This document shows, piece after piece, positions 1-14,517 of a stretch of DNA of 64,000 nt (position 1 is its first letter; every line of letters begins with the position of its first letter). The DNA is taken from positions 60,001 to 124,000 of the forward strand of contig JAQGDQ010000142.1 in assembly GCA_030141605.1 (NCBI GenBank), read 5' to 3'. This stretch comes from Tubiluchus corallicola. Taxonomy: Eukaryota; Priapulida; Priapulimorpha; Priapulimorphida; Tubiluchidae. A program made the translations under genes and the position numbers. The notes below the pieces were generated by a model. The model did no database searches. It saw nothing but the letters and a program-made list of their open reading frames with translations, and was not told where the DNA came from.

Positions 1-3000
1 AACGTGCGCATGGAACTACTTACAACCGCTTTGAAAGTTACCAAGATGATTATCTGGAAAGGCACCACAGGTTAGTGTTTATCGCAGATTTTTATATTCA
101 TTTGACTGTTAAGCTAGGACTCCATGTGCACATAATGCGTAATGCGTGCGTGATCTGTAATCCATAACGCGTGATGTGTATTGACCGTTTCCATGTCTCC
201 GTCAATGCTATGCATATTAACAAAGCTCACGGCGCTCTTTCCACTATTCGCGAGATTTGCAAGCAGTAATTTTTGGAAACTCTCTCTGTCTAAATTTAAC
301 CGTGATAATTACAGCTGCGGCATTAGCTTATTATTGCATCATTCGACGAAAAAATTCAAAAGAAAGCAATGGATTTGGGTGCACAACGTTTTGCAGGGAA
401 GAAAACAATACGGCACATATCATCATTTAGTGAAAAGACTGCAGTTAGATGCACAACACATGGTTCTTCCATCTCTCAAAAACTCAAATAGAAAAAGTAT
501 TATTTTTATGTATTTTAAAGTGAGTGACCAAAGCTCACCTAACTAGAATTTTCAGAAAGCTAAACAGCGAAAACGGTCACCTGAAACTTGAAAACTCGCT
601 ATAATCACCTAGGGAACAGCGGTTTCCCGTCTGCATATTGGTGCATGATACATACTCGGACGATAGTCATCACTTTCGAATGAATATGGACAACGCATCA
701 CACATTACGGATTACGTATTAGTTACACATGGAGTTTTACCTTTAGTCTGTTTTAAAAAGTTTATTCTCATTTTTTTAGAGAACGCCAAGTCTTGTGCTG
801 TATAATTGCATTATTTACTAGTTTTGCTGTGATTTGTTTGTATTCATGTTAACTAGCTTTTTTAAGAAGGGCAGGTTTTCTATATTACTCTTTGTTTTAA
901 GTAATTTGACTCTCACTTATTCAAGTAATTTTCTTGATTTGTTTAAATTTGCTTTGTTTATTTTTCAGGAATTACGATGAGTACAGTCAGGGTAGTGCCG
1001 CTAGTTACCATGATGAGGACACGTATGAGGCGGAGCTGCGTGATTATGGTTATAGTCAGCGTGAACGTCGGGACCGGAGTATGGATGAACGAGGTCGCAG
1101 TGCTACTCCTATTTCTCGGTGCCATAGTGACAGTCCGTTACCGCGCAATCGAAGTGATAGTCCACATGTTAATTCTCGTGATAAAGTGAAAAAACATGAT
1201 AAATATAATAGTGATAGTGACACTGAATGCAAAGATGATTCCAGAGTGCGCTGCTTCTCAGACAATATTTTTCACGAGAAGAGCAAAAAGCGGCATCAGT
1301 CTGGCTACAGTGCTAGTCCAAATGATAGTTGTGTTAGTAATACATCATCATCGGGCCGGTACCGTAGTCAGAGTTTGAGTCCACGAAGAGTGCAGAGTAG
1401 AACTGCATCCCCAAATGCAGAACGAAATCGTAGTGCATCTAGTGATAAAAAATGGGCTGACACTCATGACTCTTTGCATAGCGAAGCTGATCATTTAAAG
1501 AATAAAGTGATAGCTGACCGAATTCGTAAATTAAGACATGAGTCAGATGTTGATAGCATCAAAAGTGATAGTGAGCGCCGAAAACGATCTCATGATCTCT
1601 CGAGTAGAGAGTCCAGTCCTGTGAACCATAGACACAAAAATGTGGTGCTCTCAAAATCGAGAGATGAATGTGAGCTACGAACTAAGAGTCGACGGAGCTC
1701 ACTAATTGGTGATGGTGCTACAGATTTGGAAACAAAACGTGGTGAGAATGAAAGTAAACTTAGTAATAGTATTGCTAAGGAATTAAAACATGCTCGAGAA
1801 AAAGTGCATGTTGATGGTGTGTTTTCTTTTGCTGTGCATGGCACAGACATTGAGGGAAGTGCTTGTCCCTCAAAGAAACCAAAGTTGAGTGATTCGGGTA
1901 ACTTCCGACACAAAGATGCGTCAGAAACTGTTATGCCATTACAAGGTGATAAGTCAAAGTTAACCATTGATTCTAGTCTTAGTTATAGGAAGCAGATGGA
2001 AGCATTTAAAAGTTCAGACCAGAGACTGGATGTGCCGTTGTTATTAGAGGTGCAGCAGGAAGAAAAGTCCAACGTTCCTAAGTTGGATGAAATCAAGGAC
2101 GATCAAAAAGATGGGTCAATTTTGTCTCCTCGTGACATTCCGATGGAAGGTGTTTTTAATAAACGGAGGAGATTACTGGAAGAAGAGCACCCTAATTTTA
2201 AATCAAAACGTGTCAGTGATGATCAACAAAACAGTAGTGCTGATGAATTTGACAATGTACAACATCACCTACTAGAACCACGGGAATGTAAACCTAAGCG
2301 TGGTTCACCTCTTTCTCTTCCTTTGCCAAAGTTTGCACATGACCCAAGTAATTTGATATCTTGTCGTCCTTCATCTCCGCCTGTTTCCAAATCGCATGTG
2401 CATACCCTAGACATTCCTAAAAAAATTGAAGTTGTTGAAGTGCAAAGTGTTATTACAACAACAACAGGACTAATGTCGCCACCTGGTCTTATGTCTCCTC
2501 CTGTTGCAGTTGGGTTGTTATCTACACCTATAGTTTCACCAGGATTAAAGTCTCCTGCTAGTGTTTCTTCAGGTATTAAGTCTCCACTGCATGTAACACC
2601 AGCGACTAAGCCTATGTTAATATCACCTAGCATGAAATCACCTGGAGCTTTTTCTGAAAAAAGTGATATTGGCAAGTCATCTGCACTACCATTCGCGAAG
2701 AACACTGGCACCACAGAATCTTCATCTCCAGATATTTCTCCAATGGCTTCACCACAAGGACCATCTTTGGAAGAAAGAATTAAAGCTCTTGACGAGAAGT
2801 TAGCAAAACAACGAGATGCCGAAATAGCCATGTCATCAGCAATGGATTATGAGACGTATAAGCGATTACGGCGCAAACCAACAGAACTTCAAGTTAAAAC
2901 TGAACCGTCTAATATAGTCAAATCTTTGCTAGCAAAATCATCGATATTTGATCAGGATTCTAGACGATTAGAAAACATTAGTGATAAATATGAGCCCAAA

Positions 3001-6000
3001 GATCTTGCAGATTTATCTCCTGATTCTAAGACTGATGTTGTAGCGCAGTTGCGAATAAAAACGTCAGTAGCATCAAGCAAAGATTCTTGCCCAAGTTTAA
3101 CTCCTGTGCCCACAACATTTAATAAACAGATTCTTCAATCACCATTAGATACCATTGCAGGTAAACAGAGTGATGCTGCTTCTTCACTAGCTGGATTTCC
3201 AGAATCATCTGTGTTAAGTAATATGTCACGATTAGCTGATACTCCAAGAGATCCGCGGAGTGACCCTACAGTTAAACACTCATCAGGACACCAAGAAACT
3301 ATTCTTACACGGTTAAGAAAGGAGTCTTGTTCAACTGTCATTGCACCTTCTGTGAAACAAGAAGATTCCTTTCCACAGTATGGCCGATATCCAACTTATC
3401 CTAGTGGATTTTCATCTAATCATCCGGTAGTCAGTTTACTTAATGTTTCCATACCATCAGCATCAAGCTTGCATAATTCTGTAGCAAGCAGTGTCTCAGA
3501 AAGCTCTATCAGCCCGTGCCCTGTTGCAAGTCTGTTGACTAATTTGCCTAGTTGGCCTGCTATGACAACACAGTCGAGTGTCAGTGGAACAACAAAATTA
3601 GTTAATCATGCATCAAATTATTCACATGCAGGGCCTATATTGTTACAGTCTACTGGACCTTCCATAAATGAAGCTGCCTCAAATTTTCACAATCAGTCTA
3701 CACCTTCACATCTAAGTAATTCATCCCACCATCATAGTACTAATTTCGTCCATCAACATCCTAGTCCTCAAATTCCTTGCACAACTTCCAGTTTGCAGTC
3801 TAATGTAACTACTTCTCAACATGCTACCACTACTACTGTTACTAAGTATGGCTTTCCGACAAAACGTGCAAGCATTGATTTGTCTCATCAACCTGTTAAA
3901 CCTATACTGAAGAAGGACACTCATTACTCGTCATTGCCTACTACGTTATCAGGTGCAAAAACTGAAACATGTCAGCCGCCTTCTCTATCACTGACACCAA
4001 TTCTAAAGCGTAGTGATTTAAGCACAAGTCAAAACTCAACACAGCAAGCAAGTCAGCAACCTTCTGCACCATTGGTACCAATTCTAAAGCGTTATGATTC
4101 AGTAACAAGTCAAAATTCAACGCAGCAGTTAAGACGACAAGATTCTCTGCAGACAGTACCTAACACAGATGCAGCTGCTGTTACCATTTCGACAGCTGCA
4201 AAGTATGAACCCATCACGCCATCTACACCACTGACACCAATTCTGAAGCGTGAGTTGTCAACAAGTAGTACAGCTTCTTCTGTTCAAACTCCATCAGTAC
4301 TAAAGAAACAAGATTCTTGTGGCATAGCAAACACTCCCGCTAAGCCAGAGCCATTGTTTCGACCAGATATCACACCTTCAGTAAAAAAGGAAAATGAGAG
4401 CACTTTTGTGAAAGATAGTGTAAACCACCAACAGAAGCGTTCTCATGCATCCCATGGACTAGCCGAAATTGATTTGATTAAAGTGAAAACAGAACCAAAA
4501 GATGCGTCAAAGCCAAAAATGGATACAAAACCAATAGAAGCTAAACCTAGCAAGTCAGAACTACATAAAAATGAAGATAATGACACAGTTAAAAGAGCAG
4601 AAACTAAACCAGAGACGAAGTGTGAGCCACCAGATGCAAAGAAGCCAAAGTTATCCCATTCACATAGCAAAGATTTGAAAAAAACAGACCAGAAACAGAA
4701 ATGTATAGACAAAAAAGATAAAAGGCAAAAAAGTCATGATAAGACAGAGAATAAGCTGAAACACGAAAAGCTGCAATCCAGCAATGAAGACTCAGTGAAG
4801 TCAGTGAATTTAGAAAAAGTGGACAGTAAAGATAAAGCTGATACAGCAATATCAAAAGATAAAGATAAAAAATTAAAGAACCAACCCACTGATGAAATTA
4901 AGAAGGTAAAAGATTTGGCAAAGTCTGAAAAGAAACCATCCAAAGAAGTTAAAGTAAAACCAAAAGAACAGAGTAAAAAAGAAAAAGAAAAAATTGTAAA
5001 GAAAGACGAAGTTCCCGAAAAGAAGGATTCTAAGGATTTATCAAAAGATAAACATAAGAATGTTATTAAAGCTGAAAAGGTCAAGGAAACAAAAGAACCA
5101 GAGAAACCCAAAAAAATGGACTCGGAAAAACCTAAGAAGCCAAAGCGGGATAAAATGGAACGAGAATTGGCTGCACTGCTAGAAGGAAGTCTAGCACCTG
5201 TTTACACATCAATGTATGATATGGTGAAAGCTCGGTCTAACAAAGAAAACAGGGAAAAGGAAAAGCAGGAGAAAGAAGCTGAAGGGCGTAGGAAAGTGAT
5301 TGCTAAGCAACAAAAGAAACATAAGCACAGTGACTTCAGTGATGTGACTGATTCAGAATCACTTTCTGATGCAGACCTGCCGGCTATCCAGAAGTCCAAA
5401 TCAAAGCATCCTTCTAAACAGAGTCATAAGCGTCGTCCACACTACCATCAGTCATCCTCTAGTGATGAAGATTACACGCCAACATCAAATTTTGATATTT
5501 TCCCCCGAAATAGACCTAAGCAAGCACCATTTAGACTAAATGCTTCTGATGTTTTTTCTGATGATGCTTCCAGCACGGATGAAGAAATGAAACCTGTTAA
5601 TTCTAATCTTAAGAAAAATGCTTTAATAACAGCAAAAATCCAAGAAGGAAAGCGACAAGAACAAAAGAGACAAATGAATCTTCAGCAGCAGAAAAATGCA
5701 AAAATGCGATCTATTAATGATGTTAAACTTGTGAAATCTGAAATTGTAAAGAAGATGAAAGGTGACAAAGAAAAAGAGAATAAGGAAGGAAAACATCATA
5801 AGAAGACGAAGGTTAACGAGATGCAAACTCACAAACCTGTAGTTCAAAAGACAGAATTAGATGACGCAAAATTTGTCAAATCTGAGTTAATGGCCAGAGA
5901 TGGTATTAAAAAGAAATCTAGAACAGAGAGTATGGATGATACTGACAGGAAAATTGCAATGAAGAGTGATCGCGTAAAAGCAGAGATTTCTGCAAAGTTT

Positions 6001-9000
6001 AGCCATAAAAAGAAAACCAAAGATGACGATGATGAAACTAAGTCCGCACATATTGACAGGAATGAAAGCCGGAAGCGGTATCTGAGTACCTCGTCAGCAG
6101 GAGAGCCTGAGCCTAATAAAAAGTTTGAGAAGTTTGACAAGGGGCCAGGGATTGTAAAGCGACCATCCGAAAAAAGGCAGTCAAAGCAAGATCTGTGGCG
6201 AGATCTGTTTGGTGATGATGATGACAGCCATGATGCAGATCAATCACCTAACCAGCAAAGCAGTACTAATGATGATATGTCGAAACGTGGTTGTGTCCAA
6301 AAGAGTTCACATGATGTTGACTGGGAGAAGAAAAAGAAGAAAAAGAAAAAGAATAAAAAAGAGAGAGTAGATAAAGATAGAGAGAAGAAAACAATCAAGG
6401 ACAAAATTCACAAGAAAGAGGTTAACATAACCTCTTCTGCTAATACAAAAGACAAAATACCCAAGCTAAATAATATTTCAGATGGTATATCAGCAAGTGA
6501 TATGAGTTGTGATGAGTTGATGCCAAAAGTTGAAGACATGAAAAATGATATAAAGTTGGACAACGATTTTAATGATACTGAAGCTACAATGCCAGTTCTA
6601 AGTAGTCCACAACAAACAATTGATAACATACAGGAGGATCATCATTCGTCACTTAGCCATCAGTCCAATGATATAAAGAAAAGTGAACCAGTAATTGTTT
6701 CTGAGATGGATCTTGAAAAGGCCAGCAAGGAACTAGAACTGGCAATAGCGAGCATACTCCCTGACGAAAATAATTTTACACAAACAGAGCAAAAGTCTGT
6801 ACCTGCCACAGTCTTGTCTTCCAGGGAAGAAGGCACTAAACCATCTGAAAAATCTGTGGATTTGGAGACAAAGCAAGCTGCTGAACTTATAATGGACACA
6901 AGTACATATATGCCTGTATTACAAGATACTAGCAAAGAATCGCCTGTATGTGTGGAGAAGAAGGAATCAAAGACTGATGTTTTGCCTGAACAAGATGTTG
7001 AAGGTGGTGATTTAGTGATCGATATGGGTAGCAGAACTAATGACTCAACATGTCTGGATGATTCATCTAAACCTAGTATTTCTGATGAAAATGAACTCAA
7101 CTTGCACAAAAAATGTGGTACCAAAGTTAAAGGTACCTCAACTACCAAATTATTTAATGCAATTCCACCAGATCCGCTATCGCATACTGCTTCTAATGAT
7201 GATGATATGCCAGATTTAAGTCATCTGGTTTTAAGAAAAGCACCTTACCATGATTATTTCGAGTCAGTGTCAAGTGAAGGTGAACTGAAGGGTGATATTG
7301 ATCATAATTCTATTAAAGATATATACCAGTTTGAAGAAGATGAAGAAAGATCCTGTAGTCGGCCTCCGCTTCGCAAAGAAAAAGAAGAGGAAATTTCAGA
7401 TTTTAAGACTGTTGAGTTTGACAGTAAAAAGAAAAAATCTCGCAAACCTAGACCTGAAGCCCTGCACGTGACAGAAAATATTATTACTACAGAAAAAAAT
7501 TCTCCAGATAAAATTGAAATTGACACCGAGCAGCCTCCAATTTTATGTCGTGAAGAAACAGATCCTCAGCAATCTGAAAATGCAACATCTGAGTCGAGTG
7601 CAAATCAAGGTATTCAAGCTAGCAGCATGAAACAAGATGATCCTGATACTTTTACTGAGGTTTCTAAACACAAAGATAGCGATTTGAACTTAGAGCGGAA
7701 GTCACCTCTTGACAGTGACAGCTTTACAGGGTACAGCAAGAATGGTTCTGTTCCTTCTCCAAGAACACAAATGAATTTACGATCATCTAACAAAAGCTCA
7801 CGTCCTGGTTTATTATTGAAAGGTGTAAAACCTGAATCACCAGAACTGTCTAGCTCAGCACGTGGACGACCTAGATCAGGTTCTAACTCGGCAAAGGTAA
7901 AACGACAAGATCACATGAAAGCAGAAGACAATGAAATACCAGAAAAAGGGGAACAAGCTGTCAATGATGCTGAAAATTTAAAGAAAGCAGAGTTACACTC
8001 TTTAACTGAACTGAAAACGAGCGAAATACCTTCGAAACCTGTCCGACGACGATCAAACACTGATGTTTATGATTTTAGTGAGTCTTTTGAAGAAACTGAT
8101 AAACAAGTATCTCTATTCCCTCATATAAGAACTACAACTGCCACCCCATGCAAACCAATTGCCGCATCTATTGCTGCAACATCCTTTTCCCATATTAATA
8201 CTACCATTACAGCACCTTGCCAGCAGCCTCCATTTGCTACTGATGTCCCATCAACACCTGCCACGACTACTTATTGTCGTACTTCTGTGGATGATGTCAT
8301 TGATGATGTTGTGCGTGGGAATGTAGAAATACCAGAATTATCCTCACTTACAAAAAGACGTCATGCAAATACCAAAGCAAAGGCATCCAGTGAAAAGATA
8401 GACACTGATGAAATTAAAGTGGAACGCTTGAGTGATCCTGCTGGAATTACAGTCATAATGGCTATAGAACGGACTATTGATAAAGAAATGTCAAAGGCAA
8501 ACAGCGAAGAGCAAGCCACTGGTATAACGAATGGATCAACTGAGGAAGCTCGAAAAATTGATGTGCGCTCACCAGTTCCAGTGACTTCAACTGCCAAGTC
8601 AAAATGTACACAAGCTACTACAAGTTCTACTGATACACCATTGCTATCTGCTGTTGTAAGAAACAAAACAGAGGAATTCCTAATGGCAACTATGCCACTG
8701 CCATTATCTGCTGTTAGGCCTGATTTGGGCAAAGAAGTCAAGTCCAGAATCAGCAGAGTCAATACTGAACATGAGCCCAAGGAACTACTACCAGATGGAT
8801 TAAAGTCTGTAAAAGAAGAACTGGGTGGAGAGAGGAATTCTCCTGCAATGTTTCTCTCACCAGTTACTGGGTTGTTTGTACCTGTTGATGGTGCTATCGT
8901 AAAAGAGGAAGTTAAGGATAAGCTGACTGTTTCATTGCCTTCGTCGTCTTCTGCAGACGTTACCGTTGCGGCTAAACTCGATACGAAAACAGAAGTGACA

Positions 9001-12000
9001 TCGTCTTCACATCACACAAAAGTGGCAGGAACATTTATTCCTCCATGTGAGGAAGATCTCAAAATTAATGTTAGTAAAGAGCCTGGTGAAGTAACAATAA
9101 AGCATCCAAAATCTACTATAACCACTGCGTCGTCGCCGAAGCAAGCTGTTGCAGCTCCCTGCAGCATTGGGTTGTCATCCACACCAAAAGCAGCAGCTAG
9201 TCAGCCAGCTATGCTCAGTGGCTTACAATCAGCTGGTTATCACAATCCTGTTTCTATGGCTCATTTGGTGGAGAAAACATATCCTCAGGTGGGTGGAAGT
9301 GCCATTGCTGGTATCTTGCAAAATCAGTTTATGCCTGGAGGAATGGTAGGCGTAAGAGCATCGCAAATCCATCCAAATATTGGTAATCTTACTCCACCTC
9401 ATACTCCTCCAACTCATTCCATTAGTGGTTCTCAAGCTGAAGCAGTTATGATGCATCATCAGTTGCTGGCTTCACATTTGATACGTCATCCTGGTGATAT
9501 ACAATATATGGCTCCTGGTTTTATGTATCAAGCTGGCTATCTCCCTGCTATGCAACAGGCCATGATGCGAGTAGATCAACGATCGCCACGGCTTCCACAT
9601 CCAGTTCACGTAGAGCCGAGTGGCCAAGGCTCACCAGTGGAAAGGCAAGACAAAGGAAAGGAGGAAGGTCATATCAATTCTCTTTATGATCGAAAGCGAC
9701 AGTTAAGTGGAACGGACCGAAAAATGGCTGAGTTACAAGCTGAAGCTAAAGTTAAGGCAGCTCTAGAAGAAAGCTGCCGTCAGCAGTCCAAGGGACCTGT
9801 TTATTCTGATCAAAACCGTGCTTCACCACGCCAGCACTTGGCATCGCTACAGATGCCAGAACATCCGGTAATGGCTGAACAGCAAATAAAAGAAATGCAG
9901 CTTGCAGGAATAAAGGCAGTCCCTGCACAATTTCCTTCTGATTTAAAAATGCAACACCCTTTTGTGGATACAAGTTCATCTACACAACCGGTTTCTAGGT
10001 CTCCTTCTACTCATGGTCGACTCCCACAGTCTCAGGTTTCACCTAATGTGCAGCCAGCTCAGATGTCTCCCAGCGCTTCACGTTCATCTGTAAGCCAATT
10101 GTCACCTCGAGGTGTACAGGAAAATAAATCACTTTCAGCCGAAAGTAAAACGTCTGTGCAGTTTCCTACTCCGGTTATTCCAACAGAAACTTCAGATGGG
10201 AAACCAAGATCTCCATTTCCAGCTCACATAAGTGCAGATGGCAAAGCCATGCCTATGGCTGACCCACGATATTTTCCCCAACATTTTATGCCTGGTAAAA
10301 GTTTGGGTCCTTACACTTCCCTTGATATACAGCGACAGTTCCAAAGACGTATGGACTCACAACGCATGGTGACGCCATCTTCGCAAGCTCAACCTAGTGT
10401 GCAGTTTCTGGGAGGATTCCCTAGCACAGGACAAAATCCATATGTACCGATGCCTGGCTTACAAGATCAGGCACATCATTCACCTCGTCTCTCGTCTCCT
10501 CAGATGGTACCTGTTAATGAGGGCTTACTTGCTCGAGACCGCAGTGCTCAAATGGAAATAGAACGAATGACTCCTAACCCAGCTAAACAGATGGCACGCC
10601 TGTCTCTTGAACGATCACTGCATCCGCAGAACATTGGTGAATATCCTAACACACCAGTACAACCAGATGCTGTGCCTCCCACGCGCACACAGCCAACAAT
10701 GCCGGATAGGTCACCACAAGTCCTGCTGCCAGTTAAAGATTCATACAGGGAAACTTTGCATGAGGTAAGAGCCCAAAATCTATTTATGAGTGTCTTAAGA
10801 TATATGTCTAGAGTTGCTTTTCATTTGTCTTGTTTGCCAAAGGAGCAAATTGTGCTGATTGAGTTTTATATCTTGTTTGTATGAACATGCTGCTTTTTTT
10901 ATGTAAATGTTTGTGTGTCACCATATATTGTTAGCCAGATCATTAGTATATCTTTCTGTACATGCCTTATTCATCTTGCTTGTTCAGAAAAGTTTCTTAT
11001 GATTATCTCAGTTCTGTGATTAGTAGCTATTATAAAGTGATTTTTTATGTGTTTGACAGAAATATCCGAAGGTTTGGCAAGGAATATTGGCACTGAAAAG
11101 TGAATTGGTGACTATGCAAATGCACTTTGTATCAGGTTACGCACCCCTAGCTAGGGAGTCTTTACCTCAGCCTACGGAGACTGGCATGATACCACCTCTT
11201 CGTGTAGTTCAGCGGATGCGATTGGAACCATCCCAGTTAGACGGAGTTGCTCGCAGGATGCAGGTCAGTAAGGTTATGATCTTTTTTACAAATTTTTCGT
11301 AGGTCTAATTGTTTTTGTATGTTCGCATAAGTTTGATCAGTGCTAAAAATGTGGAATGGTAGTGAATATGGAATATTTAAATTTTTTGATATGAGATTGA
11401 TAATATACAACTTTCTTACTAGACCACATAAGCTATAAAGATAGTTGTAATGTAATTGGTTTTTTAGTGTAATAAGACTTTGTTTTGTAGATGGAAGGCG
11501 AACACTGTACATTGCTGGCAATTCCTTGCGGTCGAGACGGAAGTGATATGGACGTGCAGAAGTTGTACCTTAAAGATGGCTTTATTATGTACTTGCAGTC
11601 AAAGCAAGCTGCCGGTATTGTGAATGTTTCAGTACCTGGGACAACACAGGTAAGTGATTAACGCGACTAAAATTGATTCAACTACGGACAAAAATTGTCA
11701 AAAAAATGCTGTAACATTTCTTGGTTCATTTTTGCTCTACAAAGCATAAGATTTTTATTAAGCTGTTCTTTTTGGAAACAAAGATTGCAAAATTTGATAG
11801 TGTGTCAAGGCTCTTAATGTACTTTTTTGCAAAGTTTGTGTTGACACCTGGTCATTGCTGATAAATGGTGCATAAATGGTTATTTGGACTAGTGAAAACA
11901 GTTTTAAACTTGATTGAAAATGAATACCAGTTACAGTACTAGTTTTGCTAATAGGCTTTTAAAAGCATTTTTTTTTAATTTTAGCCTGCCTATGTGGTAC

Positions 12001-12113
12001 ACATCTTTCCACCATGTGATTTTGCAATGGAAAATATCAACAAGACAGCACCAGATATCTTGGCTAATCTCTCGGATGCTGCATATTTAGTTATCATCAT
12101 CACCACTGTGTAG
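1..12113 (+). CDS. SPEN: Split ends / SHARP (SPEN) transcriptional corepressor, 3' part of gene
   Basis: SPEN proteins are large nuclear corepressors whose SPOC domain recruits SMRT/NCoR-type complexes. Exons read here are 1-70, 969-10764, 11060-11263, 11491-11649 and 11985-12113; the reading frame holds across all four junctions and gives 3451 residues. The 5' end, with the expected RRM repeats, lies outside the window. Counting from the window start, residues about 24-190 are rich in Arg, Ser and Asp; 1000-1140 carry repeated PILKR-type motifs; 1230-1480 are Lys/Glu-rich; a poly-Lys tract lies near 1810. The last 163 residues (from KYPKVWQGILALKS) form the SPOC domain and include RVVQRMRLE, GVARRM, LAIPCGRD and SKQAAGI, which match the family closely. 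One giant exon is typical of this gene. Reading on past 10764 as one open frame is intron read-through, because the GTAAGA donor restores SPOC. Identity is very secure. Confidence 0.96.
120..734. mobile_element. Non-autonomous DNA transposon with terminal inverted repeats, in SPEN intron
   Basis: The ends of this roughly 615-bp segment are inverted copies: CTCCATGTG at 120-128 and CACATGGAG at 726-734. Related sub-terminal blocks rich in CGTAAT and GCGTGATG follow inside both ends. I could not define a target-site duplication, so the superfamily is open. The small open frame at 181-546 inside it resembles nothing I know and is probably not coding. Confidence 0.55.
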
Positions 12114-12338
12114 CTTTTGTCACTGCGCAGAGAAACTTCATACTTTTTGAGTCACGTTAAAGTTTAACTACGGTGATTGATGTAACTCGAACAAGACTTA
12201 TTTTACCTCATAATGACGGCACAACCAGATAATACTATGAAAGTTATCTATACTATGCAGGATGCACAAACACATACACACATATGCTTAGATGTAAATA
12301 TAGTTGCGAGATTTCTTACAACTGTAAGTTCTACTGTA

Positions 12339-12344
12339 AATAAA
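12339..12344 (+). terminator. Candidate SPEN polyadenylation signal
   Basis: This is the first AATAAA after the SPEN stop codon, 226 nt downstream. Two more lie at 13197-13202 and 13472-13477, so alternative 3' ends are possible. Transcript ends cannot be read from sequence alone. Confidence 0.35.
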
Positions 12345-14511
12345 TATGTCACACTTCTTGTGATCTTATCCTGTCTAGAGTTCTAGATACACTACTAGTC
12401 TGTACCCTGGTCAGATGATTGGGGTAGCACATCAGTTCTTCATGTGGTTGGTCCTTAGCTTCTTTAATCTATAGTTAGTAGTTGACATGTATACTTTAGT
12501 GTAAGTATGTACATAAAAATATATGTATAACTGCTAGCCCCGTGTATATTACCATCATAATTATCATAATAGTGTAATTCGTGTTTATAAACTAATGGAG
12601 GTCCATAGTAGCATCGCATTTATCTGTACATATTGTTACATATTATATACTTGTGTTAGCCACAGTTATACGTGATTTGCTGTAAAGACGCTTTTGTTAT
12701 TAAACTACATAAATTAGAAAAACAGGTGGACGTTCTCTTGTATATGCTACATATGTAACAATGTAGACGTGCAAGGTTTTTGTTAAACATTTGCGATTTG
12801 AAGTTTGTTATTTACGTTCATTGTCACTCGTGTCAGCTACCTTCTGAGGCAGAATAATTATAACTTTAGAAACTTGTTGTAATAATTATTCATAAACTTC
12901 CCGTTGTCTATATCTGTAGTATCTGAATATATGTGCATTAATTATTACTTGTCAACCAGGTAAGTGTTGCTGTGTTGATTTGTTGCTTTAAACTTGTTTA
13001 TTCACCTGGAGTAATTTGAATTTCGAAATAGACCCTTAAATCTTTTTTGTTTTCCACAAGGTTCTTGCATTTTTGTTCCATTGGCCCACAAGAGTGTTAA
13101 AATTGAAAACATGCAGTATGAAGTTTAACATTGCATTATAGTTTTGTGTTCACTATGACTTATTTCCGGTGTTTATGGTTTGGTGATTGTTACGCAAATA
13201 AAAAATGATCAGCGTAGTGTAACTGTGTTCGTTTGCTGGTTCGCACTGTACTTGTAGTGAAAGTTTTGCTCAAGTCATTCTAAAAGTATATATTTTGCCC
13301 TGTTACAATGAGCGCATTACTTCAAGCACACTCTATTTTTGATGTAAAGCGTATATTATAGTGCAAGGCCTGCTATGTAAATATCTCCTATGTAATTAAT
13401 GTTATTCGTTCTTTCAAATGTAGCTGGATGGAACCAGCCGATCACTCGACAGAGGTCTCTTTATTTCCGATAATAAACTTAATATATAAAAATTATTTAC
13501 CAGCTTATGGTTTGATTCTCTAGTGTAATTAAAGTCTAAGCACAGTAAATTCTGCCCATACATTTACCTTTTTTCATTAAATGATGTTCAGTATTTAGAA
13601 ATCCTTCCCGGCTGCAGACTACGCTTTTCACCTCATTACAAGTTTTTCAGTATTTACAAAAGAACGATGACGGTCAGGTGTACCAAATACTTTTGCAATT
13701 CGTAAACTACCAAAAGCATTCAATAGGAACTAACAAACAAACTTCAAAAAACTGGAATACTGTGTTGAATACGTTTATTTAGAAAATGATGATTTAGTAA
13801 AAAGCCTATATAACATAAACGTTTTTATAAACATGGAGATACCTATATTATGCTATACTTGTTAATATAAGTTAAAGACCAACCATCACGAATAATTTTA
13901 GCAGCAGCAAACTAACTTCCTAGAAGATCAAACTACAATGAAAATAGACATGCATTTTCTATACTACTTCTGAAAATAATACTGAAAAAAGGATACAAAA
14001 GGTACATTACAAAAAGCAATATTAGTAGAAAAGCACTGAAGAATAGAAAAACCAAAATTTAATAGATATTAGAATAAAATCTAATTTTAACTTAAGATAT
14101 TTATAAAATTTAAAGTTTGTAATAATGTTGAGCATAAGTGTTATGAGCACACAACAGATAGTTGTTTTCTACACCAAAACAAAGATGGACGACATTTTCT
14201 GGACACCACATAATAGCTGCAATCTGACTAGACCTTTATCGCATAAAGTAATTTCCATTGTCAACGTATTGTAAATATTTTGTAGTCATTTAAAATCATA
14301 AATATTAGGAAAAACAGGAGCATGCAAAATACATAAATATCTGAACTATATAAAGTGTACCTGCTTTTCTCCCATTAACCATACTCTATATAATATTAGA
14401 AAATGGTAAGCAACAACAATGTGAATTTAGGTTTGTTAGAATGAAGAATGGCAGATTAGCTACAAGTTAGTAATATTTTTTTACTCATTTCGCATTTACC
14501 GCATTCTGCAA

Positions 14512-14517
14512 TTTATT
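14512..14517 (-). terminator. Candidate polyadenylation signal of CoA-transferase gene
   Basis: TTTATT on the plus strand reads AATAAA on the minus strand, about 190 nt beyond the stop codon of the CoA-transferase gene. That is a usual distance for a compact 3' UTR. Confidence 0.4.

Noticed and set aside
181-546. 121-codon plus-strand open frame in the first intron
   Set aside because: It lies within the inverted-repeat element of the SPEN intron, has no recognisable motif and is not needed to keep the SPEN frame.
10765-10884. Continuation of the SPEN frame past exon 2
   Set aside because: GTAAGA at 10765 is a strong donor, and splicing to 11060 restores the conserved SPOC domain; the extension is read-through.
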